The position numbers were made by a program, and so were the translations under genes. From NCBI GenBank assembly GCA_002483745.1, contig DLIM01000028.1:16120-43463 (forward strand): a stretch of DNA of 27,344 bases. Direction: 5' to 3'. How positions within the stretch are numbered: position 1 is the first letter of the stretch; each line of letters opens with the position of its first letter. The notes beneath the pieces are model-generated. The model was not told the origin of the DNA. It worked only from the letters and a program-made list of their open reading frames with translations, and did not search any database. Positions 5,538-14,770 of this stretch are shown here, in pieces. The DNA comes from Caryophanales bacterium UBA7642 (GTDB lineage: Bacteria > Bacillota_I > Bacilli_A > RFN20 > CAG-288).

Positions 5538-8500
5538 ATGACCGATATTGCAATTAAAACGCAATCAGCTACTATTACTATTGTGGCTCTAGCCAAGAAG
5601 TTTTCAACTTGGTTCAAAGCTACTTTTCTCCATCCCGGGGAAAAGATGAAGACTTTCTATGCTCTTATGGTAGTTGGCTTCCTTTGCTTTATCTACACCT
5701 GGATTACTCATTACTTCACAGTACCATTAGGTGGCGACTATACCCTTCAGATGATGACTTTTATCTACAACACTTATGATGATTGGCATGAATTCTTTCA
5801 AACCGGAGTCTTTCCGACCTGGGATACTTCTGCCTTTATTGGCATTGATAATGTAGCTGGCAATTCCTTCTATTATCTTTTTGATCCTTTTATGCTGATT
5901 CTTTTAATCTTCCCTCGAGGCTGGCTTACTACTCTTCAGGGATTAGAGATACCTTTAAAGATGGTTTTAGGGGGTATGTTCTTCTATTGGTATTTAGGAT
6001 CATTTGAGTTTTCTCCTAAAACCAAAAGAATTGGTGCTCTTTGCTTTGCCTATTCAGGATTCAGCTTCTGTTATCTTTGGTTCCACTTCCAGTCAGTAGT
6101 TACTTTCTTGCCTTTGATCTTATTAGGAGTAGAAAACGTTATCCAGAAAAGAGATCCTCGCGTTCTCCTGTTTGGTTTCTTTTTAACTGGTATGACTAAC
6201 TACTTCTTCTTTGTTGTCTTTATTATTGGCGCTTTCTTATATGCCATCTTTAGATTCCTACAGACTATGAAGCAAAGAAGCTTTAGCGATAACTGGGCTG
6301 CTTTAGGTATGGGTATAGCTAGCTTTGTCTTAGGCATCATGTTAGTAGCTTTTACTTTGCTTCCAGGTATTTCCATGGCTTTAAATATGCCTCGCCTTTC
6401 ATCTACTAATTCTACCTGGTGGGACAATGTTAAAGAGGCTAGTGGTATCTTAGAAAAGATTAAAGCTATCTTTACCTATCCTAGCGATCACAGCCAGAAC
6501 CAAGTAACTCCTTTATTCAACTTCCTCTTTATGACTGATGGCTGCTTCTATTCGAATTTATTGAATGTCTATTGGTATGATAACTTTGCCGGATCTTTAT
6601 ATGCTACTACCCCAATGCTCTTATTATTCTTTGTCTCTTTAATCTATGCTTTCAGGGAAAAGAAATATGGTCAGATAATCGGTTTTATCTTAACCTTATT
6701 ATTAATCTTCTCTCCCTTAGGCTTCTATCTCTTTACTGGTTTATCAGTAGGTTATGCCAGATACTTTATTCTTCCTATCTGCTGGATGATTGTCTTTGAC
6801 TGTCAGGCATTAGAAAAGAGAAGAGAGATACCGAGAACCTATCTGGATCTGTCTTTTGTGATTGTAATGATTCTCGATGCTATCTGCTGCTTCTTATTAA
6901 TATATGAAGTAAATCTCAAACCTAATAGCTATACTTCCGATACCTACTGGGACTTAAGAATGATCTTAATCATTCTCTCGATGGCTTGGGTAGCTGTCTG
7001 TTATGCCTTGATGAGATTACTCTTCCATAAGAAAGGCTTCTCTAAGGCTATCTTCTCCTTATGTTCTATCGATATTATTGTGATGGCTAATGTCACTATT
7101 CTTTTCCAAGGCACTACTGATATTGACTATATGGCCGGAGGCCAGAACAATATTGCCACTGATACGGAGATAGTCTCTTTATTAGAGGATACTGAAGGTG
7201 ATAACTATCGTATCTATAACACGACAGCTGATCGAGGAAACATCAATATCTCGATGAGAGAAGGCTATAACGGCTTAGGTGCTTTCCATTCTGTCTATCC
7301 TTTTGGATTACAGGACTTTATTGATAAGAGTAAGATTCCTTATTCCTATCATAACTGGTCAGTAGGTATCCATAACCACCGTGAGAACTTAGAGACTTTC
7401 TTAAGCACCAAGTATTATTTAGTCCCTAAAGTTGATACTAGTTTCCTTAATTCTCCTTATACCTTACCTAATAGAGACAGCTACTATGGCTATTATTACG
7501 ATATCCCTTATGGATATACCAACATCCTTGACCTTAATGATGAAGAAAAAGTAGCTTTAGGAGTCAATTACTCAGATGATCTCTTGAATTACCTAGCTTC
7601 CTCTTCCTGCCACAAATCTTTATATGTGAACACTAACTTTATTGATACCTTCTTTGCCTTTGACACCGTCATTGATGCTGATTGGGTTGATTCTGATTAT
7701 GAAGACTTGAACGAATATCCCTTACTTAGAGCAGCTATGCTTGATGATGACGATTATCAAGTCTTTAAGAAAGCCGGCAAATACAATGCTGGCACCTTTA
7801 CATCTAATGGAGTAACCCATACCTATAACTATTCTACTGTTACTTCTAATTCCACTATGTTCTTGAATGACTTAACTGATACTACCTATGTTGAAGGCAA
7901 TTCCTCTCCGATTCAGCAAGTCTATGGCAAAACCAATATTAAAACCACCGTCTATTCCTCAAAGCTTGATGAGAATGGCTATTACATCATGTGGGATGGC
8001 GATTATGTAGCCGCTAACGATGCCACTGATGAAGAAGTCAAAGCTGTCGAAGCTAAACGGACAGCTTGGCAGAAAGCTCATCCTTTTGAAACCATGAATG
8101 GCATCTATCCGACTGACTATAAATATGATTACTACAATAAGAAAGATGGTGATGGCAAGACTAGCGATAAATATACCAATAGTCTTTGCTGGAACTCAAA
8201 GATTGTTCTTACTCCTATTGATTCTTCCGGTAATGCTACCGTCCTTTGCCCTGAAGCTGACCCTAATGATTTAACCACCGGTTCTTATATCTCTTTAAAG
8301 ACTTCTTTAGATGTTGAATGGCGTTTATATGATTCCAATAACTGTTTAATATCTGTCTGTCAGCCTTCCTATAGTGACTATAAGACAGCACATGGCTATT
8401 ACACCGATCGACCGGTTGCTAAGATTGTCGGTATCTTTAAGCAGGGCTCTACATCAGACCCGAATATCTTAAGCCAGGTTCCGCAGATCTTTATTCAGAG

Positions 8501-8969
8501 AGACAAAGATTATCAGAGTGCTGTTGATTCATTAAAGAAGAATGCCCCGACTATCAATTCCCGGTCTAATTCTTCTATTGATTTCACCACTGACTATTCT
8601 ACTAAGAAGTTTGTAGTTATTAACTATCCTAAACAGGATGGCTGGAGTCTTTATAAAAAGACTAGCGATTCTTCCAGTAAGACCGGTTACTCCTTAAAAG
8701 AAGTTACTCAGTATAAAGCTCAAGGCGGATTCATCGGCTTTGAAGCTGATACAGGCAAGAACGAATATGTTCTTTCTTATGAGTCTCCTTACTTTAAGTT
8801 AGGCGGCATGATCACTATGGTTGGTATGTTTATCTCCTTGATGTTCTTAGCTTTCTTTACCTCTAAGCAGCACAAGGATCATGGACAGGATAATATCATT
8901 ACTTTGAAATTTGATGCCAGCAAAGAAATAATCGCGGAGCAATACAAGTATGACAATTATGAAATGTAG
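5538..8969 (+). CDS. YfhO family GT-C-type membrane protein
   Basis: A large integral membrane protein of 1143 residues. About 12 membrane segments occupy residues ~38-540; an extracellular domain rich in Tyr, Asp, Ser and Asn fills ~545-1085; one last membrane segment lies at ~1092-1112, then a short charged tail. The first outer loop has the acidic GGDY (Asp67) expected in GT-C enzymes, and the DPF..L segment near 113-121 is typical of YfhO. In Bacillus, YfhO is needed to add sugar to lipoteichoic acid from an undecaprenyl-linked donor; that role is inferred here. No good ribosome-binding site precedes ATG 5538. An inner ATG at 5646, behind GGGGAAAAG, is an alternative start that would leave the membrane part intact. 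The end overlaps the next gene by 20 bases. Confidence 0.8.
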   Translation: MTDIAIKTQSATITIVALAKKFSTWFKATFLHPGEKMKTFYALMVVGFLCFIYTWITHYFTVPLGGDYTLQMMTFIYNTYDDWHEFFQTGVFPTWDTSAFIGIDNVAGNSFYYLFDPFMLILLIFPRGWLTTLQGLEIPLKMVLGGMFFYWYLGSFEFSPKTKRIGALCFAYSGFSFCYLWFHFQSVVTFLPLILLGVENVIQKRDPRVLLFGFFLTGMTNYFFFVVFIIGAFLYAIFRFLQTMKQRSFSDNWAALGMGIASFVLGIMLVAFTLLPGISMALNMPRLSSTNSTWWDNVKEASGILEKIKAIFTYPSDHSQNQVTPLFNFLFMTDGCFYSNLLNVYWYDNFAGSLYATTPMLLLFFVSLIYAFREKKYGQIIGFILTLLLIFSPLGFYLFTGLSVGYARYFILPICWMIVFDCQALEKRREIPRTYLDLSFVIVMILDAICCFLLIYEVNLKPNSYTSDTYWDLRMILIILSMAWVAVCYALMRLLFHKKGFSKAIFSLCSIDIIVMANVTILFQGTTDIDYMAGGQNNIATDTEIVSLLEDTEGDNYRIYNTTADRGNINISMREGYNGLGAFHSVYPFGLQDFIDKSKIPYSYHNWSVGIHNHRENLETFLSTKYYLVPKVDTSFLNSPYTLPNRDSYYGYYYDIPYGYTNILDLNDEEKVALGVNYSDDLLNYLASSSCHKSLYVNTNFIDTFFAFDTVIDADWVDSDYEDLNEYPLLRAAMLDDDDYQVFKKAGKYNAGTFTSNGVTHTYNYSTVTSNSTMFLNDLTDTTYVEGNSSPIQQVYGKTNIKTTVYSSKLDENGYYIMWDGDYVAANDATDEEVKAVEAKRTAWQKAHPFETMNGIYPTDYKYDYYNKKDGDGKTSDKYTNSLCWNSKIVLTPIDSSGNATVLCPEADPNDLTTGSYISLKTSLDVEWRLYDSNNCLISVCQPSYSDYKTAHGYYTDRPVAKIVGIFKQGSTSDPNILSQVPQIFIQRDKDYQSAVDSLKKNAPTINSRSNSSIDFTTDYSTKKFVVINYPKQDGWSLYKKTSDSSSKTGYSLKEVTQYKAQGGFIGFEADTGKNEYVLSYESPYFKLGGMITMVGMFISLMFLAFFTSKQHKDHGQDNIITLKFDASKEIIAEQYKYDNYEM

Positions 8970-10146
8970 AGAAGGGAACCTTTGCTACCTGCAGTCTGGC
9001 GGTCCTACCGAAGTCATCAACTCCTCCTTTTTAGGTCTTTATCAGACCTACAAGGAAAAGCTCCCCAAAAGCAAATTCTATGTTTCCAGATTTGGAATAG
9101 CAGGATTATTGAGCGGAGAATTAGAAGATATCTCCAAGAAGAAACTTCCTAGTCTTTTAGTAAGACCAGGTGCTTATTTTGGTTCCTTAAGAAAAAGACT
9201 TACTGATGATGTTGATTCAGCTGAAGCTAAAAGCATCATTGCGACTTTAAAGAAATACCAGATTAAATTCCTGTTTCTAAATGGCGGCAACGATTCTATG
9301 GATAGTGCCTATAAGATTGGCCTCTATCTGAAAGCCTCCGACTATCAATGTCAGATAGCCGGCATTCCTAAAACCATCGATAATGATCTAGCCAATACTG
9401 ACCATACTCCCGGCTTTGCTAGTGCTGCCAAATTTATCGCTAATGCAGTCATTGGTATCAACATTGATGATCACTCATACGATAAAGGAAGAATCAATAT
9501 TGTGGAAGCTATGGGTAGGGATTGCGGCTATTTAGCTGCATCAAGCTATTTAGCAAACAAAAAGAAATTCGGACCTGACTATATCTATGTTCCTGAAGTA
9601 GCTTTTGATGTTAAGGATGCTATCAATAAAGCCGAAGCTACCTATAAGAAGACAGGGCACTGCCTTATGGTGGTCTCTGAAGGCATCCGGGATAAAGACG
9701 GCGTCTTTATTGCTTCAATCCAGCAGAAAGATTCTTTTGGCCATACCCAGATGGGTGGGGTAGGACTATATTTAGCTAATTTAATTAATCAGGATGGTAT
9801 TAAGACTCGGGCTATTGAACTTTCTTTAATGCAGAGATCAGGAAGCTTTGTTTCCTGCAAAAGAGACATCGATGAAGCTAAAGGGGTTGGAAGAAATGCC
9901 TTGCTTAAGATGCTTAAAGGCAAAGACCAGTTTATGGTTTCAATCAAGCGTGTCTCTAATAAGCCGTATAAGATTATCTACGATGACTGCCCGCTTAAAG
10001 GAGTAGCGGAGATTGCTATATCTCTTCCTAAGAAGTTTATCAGTAAATCAAAAGACAATATCACCCCTTCATTTATGGACTATGCCTTACCTTTGATTCA
10101 AGGGGAAGAACCTGATACTTTCGCTGATGGCTTATTGAATGTTTAA
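8950..10146 (+). CDS. 6-phosphofructokinase, likely PPi-dependent
   Basis: Phosphofructokinase family, 398 residues: QSGGPTEVINSS at 15-26, GGNDSMDSA at 112-120, PKTIDNDL at 140-147 with catalytic Asp144, and MGRDCGYLAA at 188-197. ATP enzymes have GGDGS and PGTIDND at the second and third sites. Here Asp115 and Lys141 replace the two glycines, the pair known to go with pyrophosphate as phosphoryl donor; Asn114 stands where ATP enzymes have Asp. The expected reaction is fructose 6-phosphate + PPi to fructose 1,6-bisphosphate + Pi, a reversible step of glycolysis in the cytoplasm. The donor choice is inferred from these residues. The ATG at 8950 lies inside the 3' end of the YfhO gene with GGAG at 8936-8939; a second in-frame ATG is at 8959. 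Confidence 0.9.
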   Translation: MTIMKCREGNLCYLQSGGPTEVINSSFLGLYQTYKEKLPKSKFYVSRFGIAGLLSGELEDISKKKLPSLLVRPGAYFGSLRKRLTDDVDSAEAKSIIATLKKYQIKFLFLNGGNDSMDSAYKIGLYLKASDYQCQIAGIPKTIDNDLANTDHTPGFASAAKFIANAVIGINIDDHSYDKGRINIVEAMGRDCGYLAASSYLANKKKFGPDYIYVPEVAFDVKDAINKAEATYKKTGHCLMVVSEGIRDKDGVFIASIQQKDSFGHTQMGGVGLYLANLINQDGIKTRAIELSLMQRSGSFVSCKRDIDEAKGVGRNALLKMLKGKDQFMVSIKRVSNKPYKIIYDDCPLKGVAEIAISLPKKFISKSKDNITPSFMDYALPLIQGEEPDTFADGLLNV

Positions 10147-10342
10147 AGCACAGCTGCACAAAATTTCCTAAAAAATTAACAATATTTATAAAAAGTAAAA
10201 ATTTTAGTATAGAATCTAATATTTTTGCTTTTTTTGATGATTTCACAAATTACCTGTAATCCTTGGGTCTTTTTGCTAGTCTTTTAGCAAAAAGGTTTAT
10301 TGATTTCCTTTTGCATCTAACATATTGTGCTAAAATCCATTT
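10147..10342. other. Intergenic stretch after the phosphofructokinase gene, with a 10-bp perfect hairpin
   Basis: CTTTTTGCTA (10269-10278) and TAGCAAAAAG (10285-10294) form a perfect 10-bp inverted repeat with a 6-base loop. Only GTTTATT follows, so it is a poor but possible terminator for the phosphofructokinase transcript. The rest is AT-rich with no ORF. An extended -10 sequence, TGCTAAAAT (10328-10336), would start the RNA of the next entry; its -35 is weak. Confidence 0.45.
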
Positions 10343-10475
10343 TGTGCTTAATCTTGTTTATCTACTTGATTAGACATTGATACCTGCTATTCGTTGCCCT
10401 TAGATGTTAGACAAATAGTAAGTATCTTCCTATTGGGAGGTCAGGCTCTTACCCTGACCTCTTTTTCTTTTTATT
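10343..10475 (+). ncRNA. Candidate structured RNA ending in a terminator
   Basis: Downstream of the extended -10 at 10328-10336 there is a set of ordered helices: TTAATC (10348-10353) with GATTAG (10368-10373); then a nested pair GATAC (10379-10383) / GTATC (10422-10426) and CTATT (10387-10391) / AATAG (10414-10418), separated by a symmetric 3x3 internal loop; then the terminator at 10437-10475. No ORF of note is present, and uvrA has its own promoter beyond the terminator. The arrangement suggests a stand-alone RNA of about 130 nt. The short helices are not proof, and no known family (6S, T-box, SAM) is recognised. Confidence 0.35.
10437..10475 (+). terminator. Intrinsic terminator upstream of uvrA
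   Basis: GAGGTCAGG (10437-10445) and CCTGACCTC (10453-10461) form a perfect 9-bp stem, followed by TTTTTCTTTTT. It lies about 100 bases before the uvrA start and closes whatever is transcribed from upstream. Confidence 0.9.
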
Positions 10476-10541
10476 AAAGCACTATCTTAAGCAATAAAGC
10501 TTCCTGAGAGCAAATAGGTTAAAGAGGAAGAAGTTATAGGG

Positions 10542-10547
10542 TATAAT
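10542..10547 (+). promoter_or_regulatory. -10 element of uvrA
   Basis: TATAAT lies 27 bases before the chosen ATG; the -35 region (TTAAAG at 17-base spacing) is weak. No LexA/DinR-type box was recognised. The short leader has no clear Shine-Dalgarno sequence. Confidence 0.5.
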
Positions 10548-10574
10548 ATAACTTTGCATAAGTGGGTAAATAAT

Positions 10575-13442
10575 ATGGATAACTATAGAGACTATATCGT
10601 TGTAAAAGGGGCTAGGGAAAACAATCTCAAGAATATTGATGTCACTATTCCTAAAAATGCCTTAGTGGTTTTTTCAGGAGTCTCGGGATCCGGTAAATCG
10701 ACCCTGGCTTTCGATACTATTTTTGCTGAAGGACAAAGAAGGTATGTGGAGTCTCTATCTAGTTATGCCCGAATGTTTTTAGGTAGCTTTTCTAAACCGG
10801 ATGTTGATTCCATTGATGGTTTATCCCCGGCTATTTCAATTGATCAGAAAACTACTAGCCACAATCCTAGGTCAACGGTTGGAACGGTGACTGAGATCTA
10901 TGATTATTTAAGACTTCTATACGCTAGAATCGGTGTTGCTTACTGCCCTACTCACCATATTCCGATTGAGGCTTCTTCCCTTCAGCAGATTTTTAATGAT
11001 ATCAAAAAGAATCCTGATGATAGCAAGGTTACTATCTATGCCCCGGTTGTTCAGAATGAGAAAGGAACTCAGCTAGCTACTCTTCAGAAGTTCTTTGCCG
11101 CCGGTTTCACTAGAGCCGTAATTGATGATAAGCCGTTAACTAGATATGAGGAGCTTCCGGTTCTTGATAAGAATCAAAAGCATACTATTTCATTTGCGAT
11201 TGACCGTATTCTTCTTAAGAAAGAAAATGACGATCGTCTCTTTAATTCTTTAAGGACCGCTCTTGATTTTGCTAACGGCTATGTTGATGTAGATGTTAAC
11301 GGCAAGTCAAAGCTTTATTCTGAGCATCAATCCTGTCCTATTTGCGGGTTTTCAGTTCCGCCTTTAGAACCTAGACTCTTTTCTTTCAATAACCCTTTAG
11401 GCTGCTGCCCTGACTGCAATGGCTTAGGTGTTAAGATTGAAGCTGATCCTAATTTAATGATTGCTGACCCAACTAAATCCATTGATGAAGGAGCTATCGG
11501 CTGTCTTCCTAAGCACAACCATGAGACGATTGAGTGGAATGACTTCTATGCTATTTTAGATAAGTATGGTATCTCCACTAAGACTCCCTTTAATAAGCTG
11601 AGCCAAAGACAGAAGGATATTATTATTTATGGTCCTCCTGAACCTGTTAATTATGTCTATGAGACTTCTAATGGCTCAAAACTTAACAAGTATGTCACTG
11701 AAGGCTTAAAAGCCCGCATTGATAGACTTTATATGACCACTAAGTCAGAATTCATGAAACAGTACTATGGAAGTTTCATGTCCGAGAAGACTTGTCAGAC
11801 CTGCAAAGGCGCGAGGCTTAATGAGAAAGTCCTTTCTGTTAAAGTCGGCGGACTTAACATTCATGAGCTCTGTTCTTTGAGCTTAGACAAGATCTATAAA
11901 TTCTTTACTGAGCTTAAACTTACTGAGATGCAGGAATCCATCGGTGGATTAGTTATCAACGAGATTAAGAACCGATTGAAATTCCTGATTGATGTCGGCC
12001 TTGATTACTTGACCTTATCAAGAGAAGCTAGCACTCTTTCTGGCGGAGAAAGCCAGCGTATCAGGTTAGCTACTCAGATAGGCTCTAAGCTGACTGGTGT
12101 TTTATATGTTCTTGATGAACCCTCCATTGGTCTTCATCAAAGAGACAATGATCGTCTTATCGCTACTTTAAAAGAGATGAGAGATTTAGGTAACTCCTTG
12201 ATTGTGGTTGAACATGATGAAGATACTATCTTGGCAGCTGATTATGTAGTCGATATCGGGCCAGGGGCTGGAGATCATGGTGGCAGGGTGGTGTTTTCCG
12301 GAAAGCCAGCCGACTTAGTCAAGGATACTAATTCAATAACAGGGGACTATCTATCAGGAAGAAAGTTTATTCCGATTCCTCCTCTTAGGAGAAGCTATCG
12401 AAAGACTCTGACTATTCATGGGGCTAAGTGCCATAACTTGAAGAACATCGATGTCGATATCCCTCTTGGCTGTTTCACCTGTGTAACTGGTGTCTCCGGC
12501 TCAGGAAAGTCATCTTTAGTAGATGAAGTCCTTTATAAATCCGTTCGAGATGAACTAGGTTTTAAGGATGGCGATTCTCAGTACTGCGACTCTATCGATA
12601 ACATTAAGATGATTAGTAAGGTTATCTGTGTTTCTCAGGAGCCTATTGGAAGAACTCCTAGAAGCAACCCGGCAACATATATTAAAGTGTTCGATGATAT
12701 CAGAGATGTTTTTGCTTCGACTCAGGAAGCCAGAATTAAGGGAATGAACAAATCGATGTTCTCTTTCAATATGCCAGGCGGGAGATGTGAAGCCTGCCAA
12801 GGAGTTGGCGTCAAGAGGATCTCGATGAACTTCTTACCTGATGTCTATGTTACTTGCGATGTTTGTCATGGTAAGAGATATACCGATGATGTTCTAGCCA
12901 TCAAATACAAAGGTAAGAGCATTGCGGATGTCTTAGATATGCGAGCAGAAGAAAGTCTTTCTTTCTTCTCTGCCTATCCTCAGATCAGGAAGAAGCTTCA
13001 GACTTTAGTAGATGTAGGCTTAGGCTATATTAAGTTAGGTCAGTCTTCTTCAACCTTATCAGGTGGTGAAGCGCAAAGAGTCAAATTAGCTTTTGAACTT
13101 GAAAGAGCTAATGATGGTCAGACTCTTTATATTCTTGATGAACCGACTACGGGATTGCATCCGGATGATATCAATAAGCTGATTACGGTTCTTAACCGTC
13201 TTACTGATGGCGGGAATACCGTAGTTGTCATTGAACATAATCTTGATGTCATTAAATCCGCTGATTATCTGATTGATCTAGGCCCTGAAGGCGGAGATAG
13301 AGGCGGCAATCTAGTCTTTGAAGGAACTCCCGAGAATATTGTTAAATGTCCTAATAGCTATACCGGTCTTTATCTTAAGAAAGAACTTGAGAAGGAAAAG
13401 TATCGGACTATTGAGAGAAACAAGGATAACAATTCTAAATAA
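10575..13442 (+). CDS. uvrA: Excinuclease ABC subunit A (UvrA)
   Basis: Nucleotide excision repair damage sensor, a cytoplasmic ATPase that loads UvrB. The 955 residues have the expected tandem ABC layout: first Walker A GVSGSGKS at 35-42, a first zinc module starting CPICGF with a later CCPDC, first signature LSGGESQR, the linked Walker B VLDEPSIGLH, second Walker A GVSGSGKSS, a second zinc module CEACQG...CDVC, second signature LSGGEAQR and ILDEPTTGLH. Both zinc sites look complete. The frame extends 7 codons further to a TTG at 10554, but that overlaps the likely transcription start, so ATG 10575 is chosen. No uvrB lies in the window. It is monocistronic, closed by its own terminator. Confidence 0.97.
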   Translation: MDNYRDYIVVKGARENNLKNIDVTIPKNALVVFSGVSGSGKSTLAFDTIFAEGQRRYVESLSSYARMFLGSFSKPDVDSIDGLSPAISIDQKTTSHNPRSTVGTVTEIYDYLRLLYARIGVAYCPTHHIPIEASSLQQIFNDIKKNPDDSKVTIYAPVVQNEKGTQLATLQKFFAAGFTRAVIDDKPLTRYEELPVLDKNQKHTISFAIDRILLKKENDDRLFNSLRTALDFANGYVDVDVNGKSKLYSEHQSCPICGFSVPPLEPRLFSFNNPLGCCPDCNGLGVKIEADPNLMIADPTKSIDEGAIGCLPKHNHETIEWNDFYAILDKYGISTKTPFNKLSQRQKDIIIYGPPEPVNYVYETSNGSKLNKYVTEGLKARIDRLYMTTKSEFMKQYYGSFMSEKTCQTCKGARLNEKVLSVKVGGLNIHELCSLSLDKIYKFFTELKLTEMQESIGGLVINEIKNRLKFLIDVGLDYLTLSREASTLSGGESQRIRLATQIGSKLTGVLYVLDEPSIGLHQRDNDRLIATLKEMRDLGNSLIVVEHDEDTILAADYVVDIGPGAGDHGGRVVFSGKPADLVKDTNSITGDYLSGRKFIPIPPLRRSYRKTLTIHGAKCHNLKNIDVDIPLGCFTCVTGVSGSGKSSLVDEVLYKSVRDELGFKDGDSQYCDSIDNIKMISKVICVSQEPIGRTPRSNPATYIKVFDDIRDVFASTQEARIKGMNKSMFSFNMPGGRCEACQGVGVKRISMNFLPDVYVTCDVCHGKRYTDDVLAIKYKGKSIADVLDMRAEESLSFFSAYPQIRKKLQTLVDVGLGYIKLGQSSSTLSGGEAQRVKLAFELERANDGQTLYILDEPTTGLHPDDINKLITVLNRLTDGGNTVVVIEHNLDVIKSADYLIDLGPEGGDRGGNLVFEGTPENIVKCPNSYTGLYLKKELEKEKYRTIERNKDNNSK

Positions 13443-13460
13443 GGATTAGTCTTAACGAAG

Positions 13461-13490
13461 GAGGCAGACTTAATGGTTTGCCTCTTTTTT
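13461..13490 (+). terminator. Terminator of uvrA
   Basis: GAGGCAGAC (13461-13469) pairs with GTTTGCCTC (13476-13484) with one G-U pair, followed by six T. Confidence 0.88.
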
Positions 13491-13612
13491 GAGTCTTAAT
13501 TATTTTTAAACAGCTGTAAATCATTTTATTTAGCCTTCTAAGCAGTTTTGCTAATAATAAAGAAAAAAAGGAAGAATTGTGAATACTAATAGTGGTTAAT
13601 GAACTAATAAGT

Positions 13613-13618
13613 TATAAT
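13613..13618 (+). promoter_or_regulatory. -10 element of the hprK-lgt-ppaX-trxB-whiA cluster
   Basis: TATAAT is 26 bases before the hprK ATG, giving a leader of roughly 20 bases that holds the TGAGG ribosome-binding site (13634-13638). The -35 is not clear. Confidence 0.5.
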
Positions 13619-13644
13619 AATCTCGTTAAAAGTTGAGGTACTTT

Positions 13645-14769
13645 ATGTTCACTAGTTTAGATTTAGCCAACCACTTTGGCTTCAAAGTTCTTAGCGGAGA
13701 CATCACGGCTTTGAAAAGGCCGGTTAAAGTTGCCGAACTTGATCGTCCGGGCTTGGAGCTTTTGGGACTGTTTCAGTTCCATGCCAAGAACCGTATTATG
13801 CTGATTGGAAACAAGGAAGTGGCTTTGATTAAAGATTCTGATCCGGAATTTATTTATAAGAACTGCAAAAGAATTGCTAATCCCTTATGTCCGGCTATTG
13901 TTGTCACTCATGGAAATGAATGCCCCGAGCCGGTCTTAAGAGCCTGCAAAGATAATAACTGCCCTCTGTTTACTTCTGAGACAGATACCTCAAACCTTAT
14001 GTCTGATATCTACATTTATCTATCTGAGGCTCTAGCTCCTAAAACCGCTTTACATGCCTGCTTATTGGAAATCTATGGCATTGGGGTACTTCTATTAGGT
14101 GAATCAGGTATTGGTAAATCTGAAATATCTTTGGAACTGATTAGAAAAGGTCATCGTTTGATTGCTGATGATAGAGTCAATATTGCTGCTGTCAGAGGAA
14201 AACTTATTGGTACTTGTCCTGAATCCATTTATGGCATGATGGAAGTCAGAGGTATTGGTATCATTGATGTAGCCAGAATGTTTGGTATCAATTCCCTTGC
14301 TAAGAGAAGCCATATTCAGTTAGTTATCTCTCTAGTTCAGTTTAAACCGGATGAACCGATGGAAAGAGTCGGCATGAAGACTGATAGATATGAGATCTTA
14401 GGTGAATCAATACCGCTTGTTAAGTTACCGGTCTCAGCTGCTAGATCCATGGCTGAAATCATTGAAGCGGCTGTTACTAACTACAAGCTTAAAGATTATG
14501 GCTATGACACCGGCTATGAATTCCAGAGAAGGTTATCTGAACTTCAGGAGAAACGTGAATTAGAGATGAGAAAAGCGGAGATGGCGACTGGCTCTGGTGC
14601 GATTGTCAGTATGAATCCCGAACCGGATATTCCTTTAAAGCCTGATGTTCCAAATAATATCTTAAAGGAAAAGCTTGTTACTACTGTTAAAGTTGTTTCT
14701 ACGGCTGAAGATAATATGAAAGCTGAGTTTAACAAGAACCAGGCTGAAACCAAGAAAGAAACAAAATAA
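13645..14769 (+). CDS. hprK: HPr kinase/phosphorylase
   Basis: Phosphorylates Ser46 of HPr, the PTS phosphocarrier, and reverses the reaction with phosphate to give pyrophosphate; the main switch of CcpA-based carbon control in Firmicutes. Visible features: N-terminal domain 1-130, His137, P-loop GESGIGKSE at 152-160, ADDR at 174-177 with the acidic pair, and the family signature MEVRGIGIID at 199-208. The ATG at 13645 is preferred over the TTG at 13633, which lies inside the TGAGG ribosome-binding site. The protein is 374 residues against the usual ~310: the last ~60 residues are a charged, Glu/Lys/Pro-rich tail with no recognised fold. It is first in a tight cluster with lgt, which begins one base after its stop. 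Confidence 0.95.
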   Translation: MFTSLDLANHFGFKVLSGDITALKRPVKVAELDRPGLELLGLFQFHAKNRIMLIGNKEVALIKDSDPEFIYKNCKRIANPLCPAIVVTHGNECPEPVLRACKDNNCPLFTSETDTSNLMSDIYIYLSEALAPKTALHACLLEIYGIGVLLLGESGIGKSEISLELIRKGHRLIADDRVNIAAVRGKLIGTCPESIYGMMEVRGIGIIDVARMFGINSLAKRSHIQLVISLVQFKPDEPMERVGMKTDRYEILGESIPLVKLPVSAARSMAEIIEAAVTNYKLKDYGYDTGYEFQRRLSELQEKRELEMRKAEMATGSGAIVSMNPEPDIPLKPDVPNNILKEKLVTTVKVVSTAEDNMKAEFNKNQAETKKETK

Positions 14770-14770
14770 A

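Noticed and set aside
10554..10574. Seven extra codons at the start of UvrA
   Set aside because: They start at TTG on top of the expected transcription start; ATG 10575 fits UvrA proteins.
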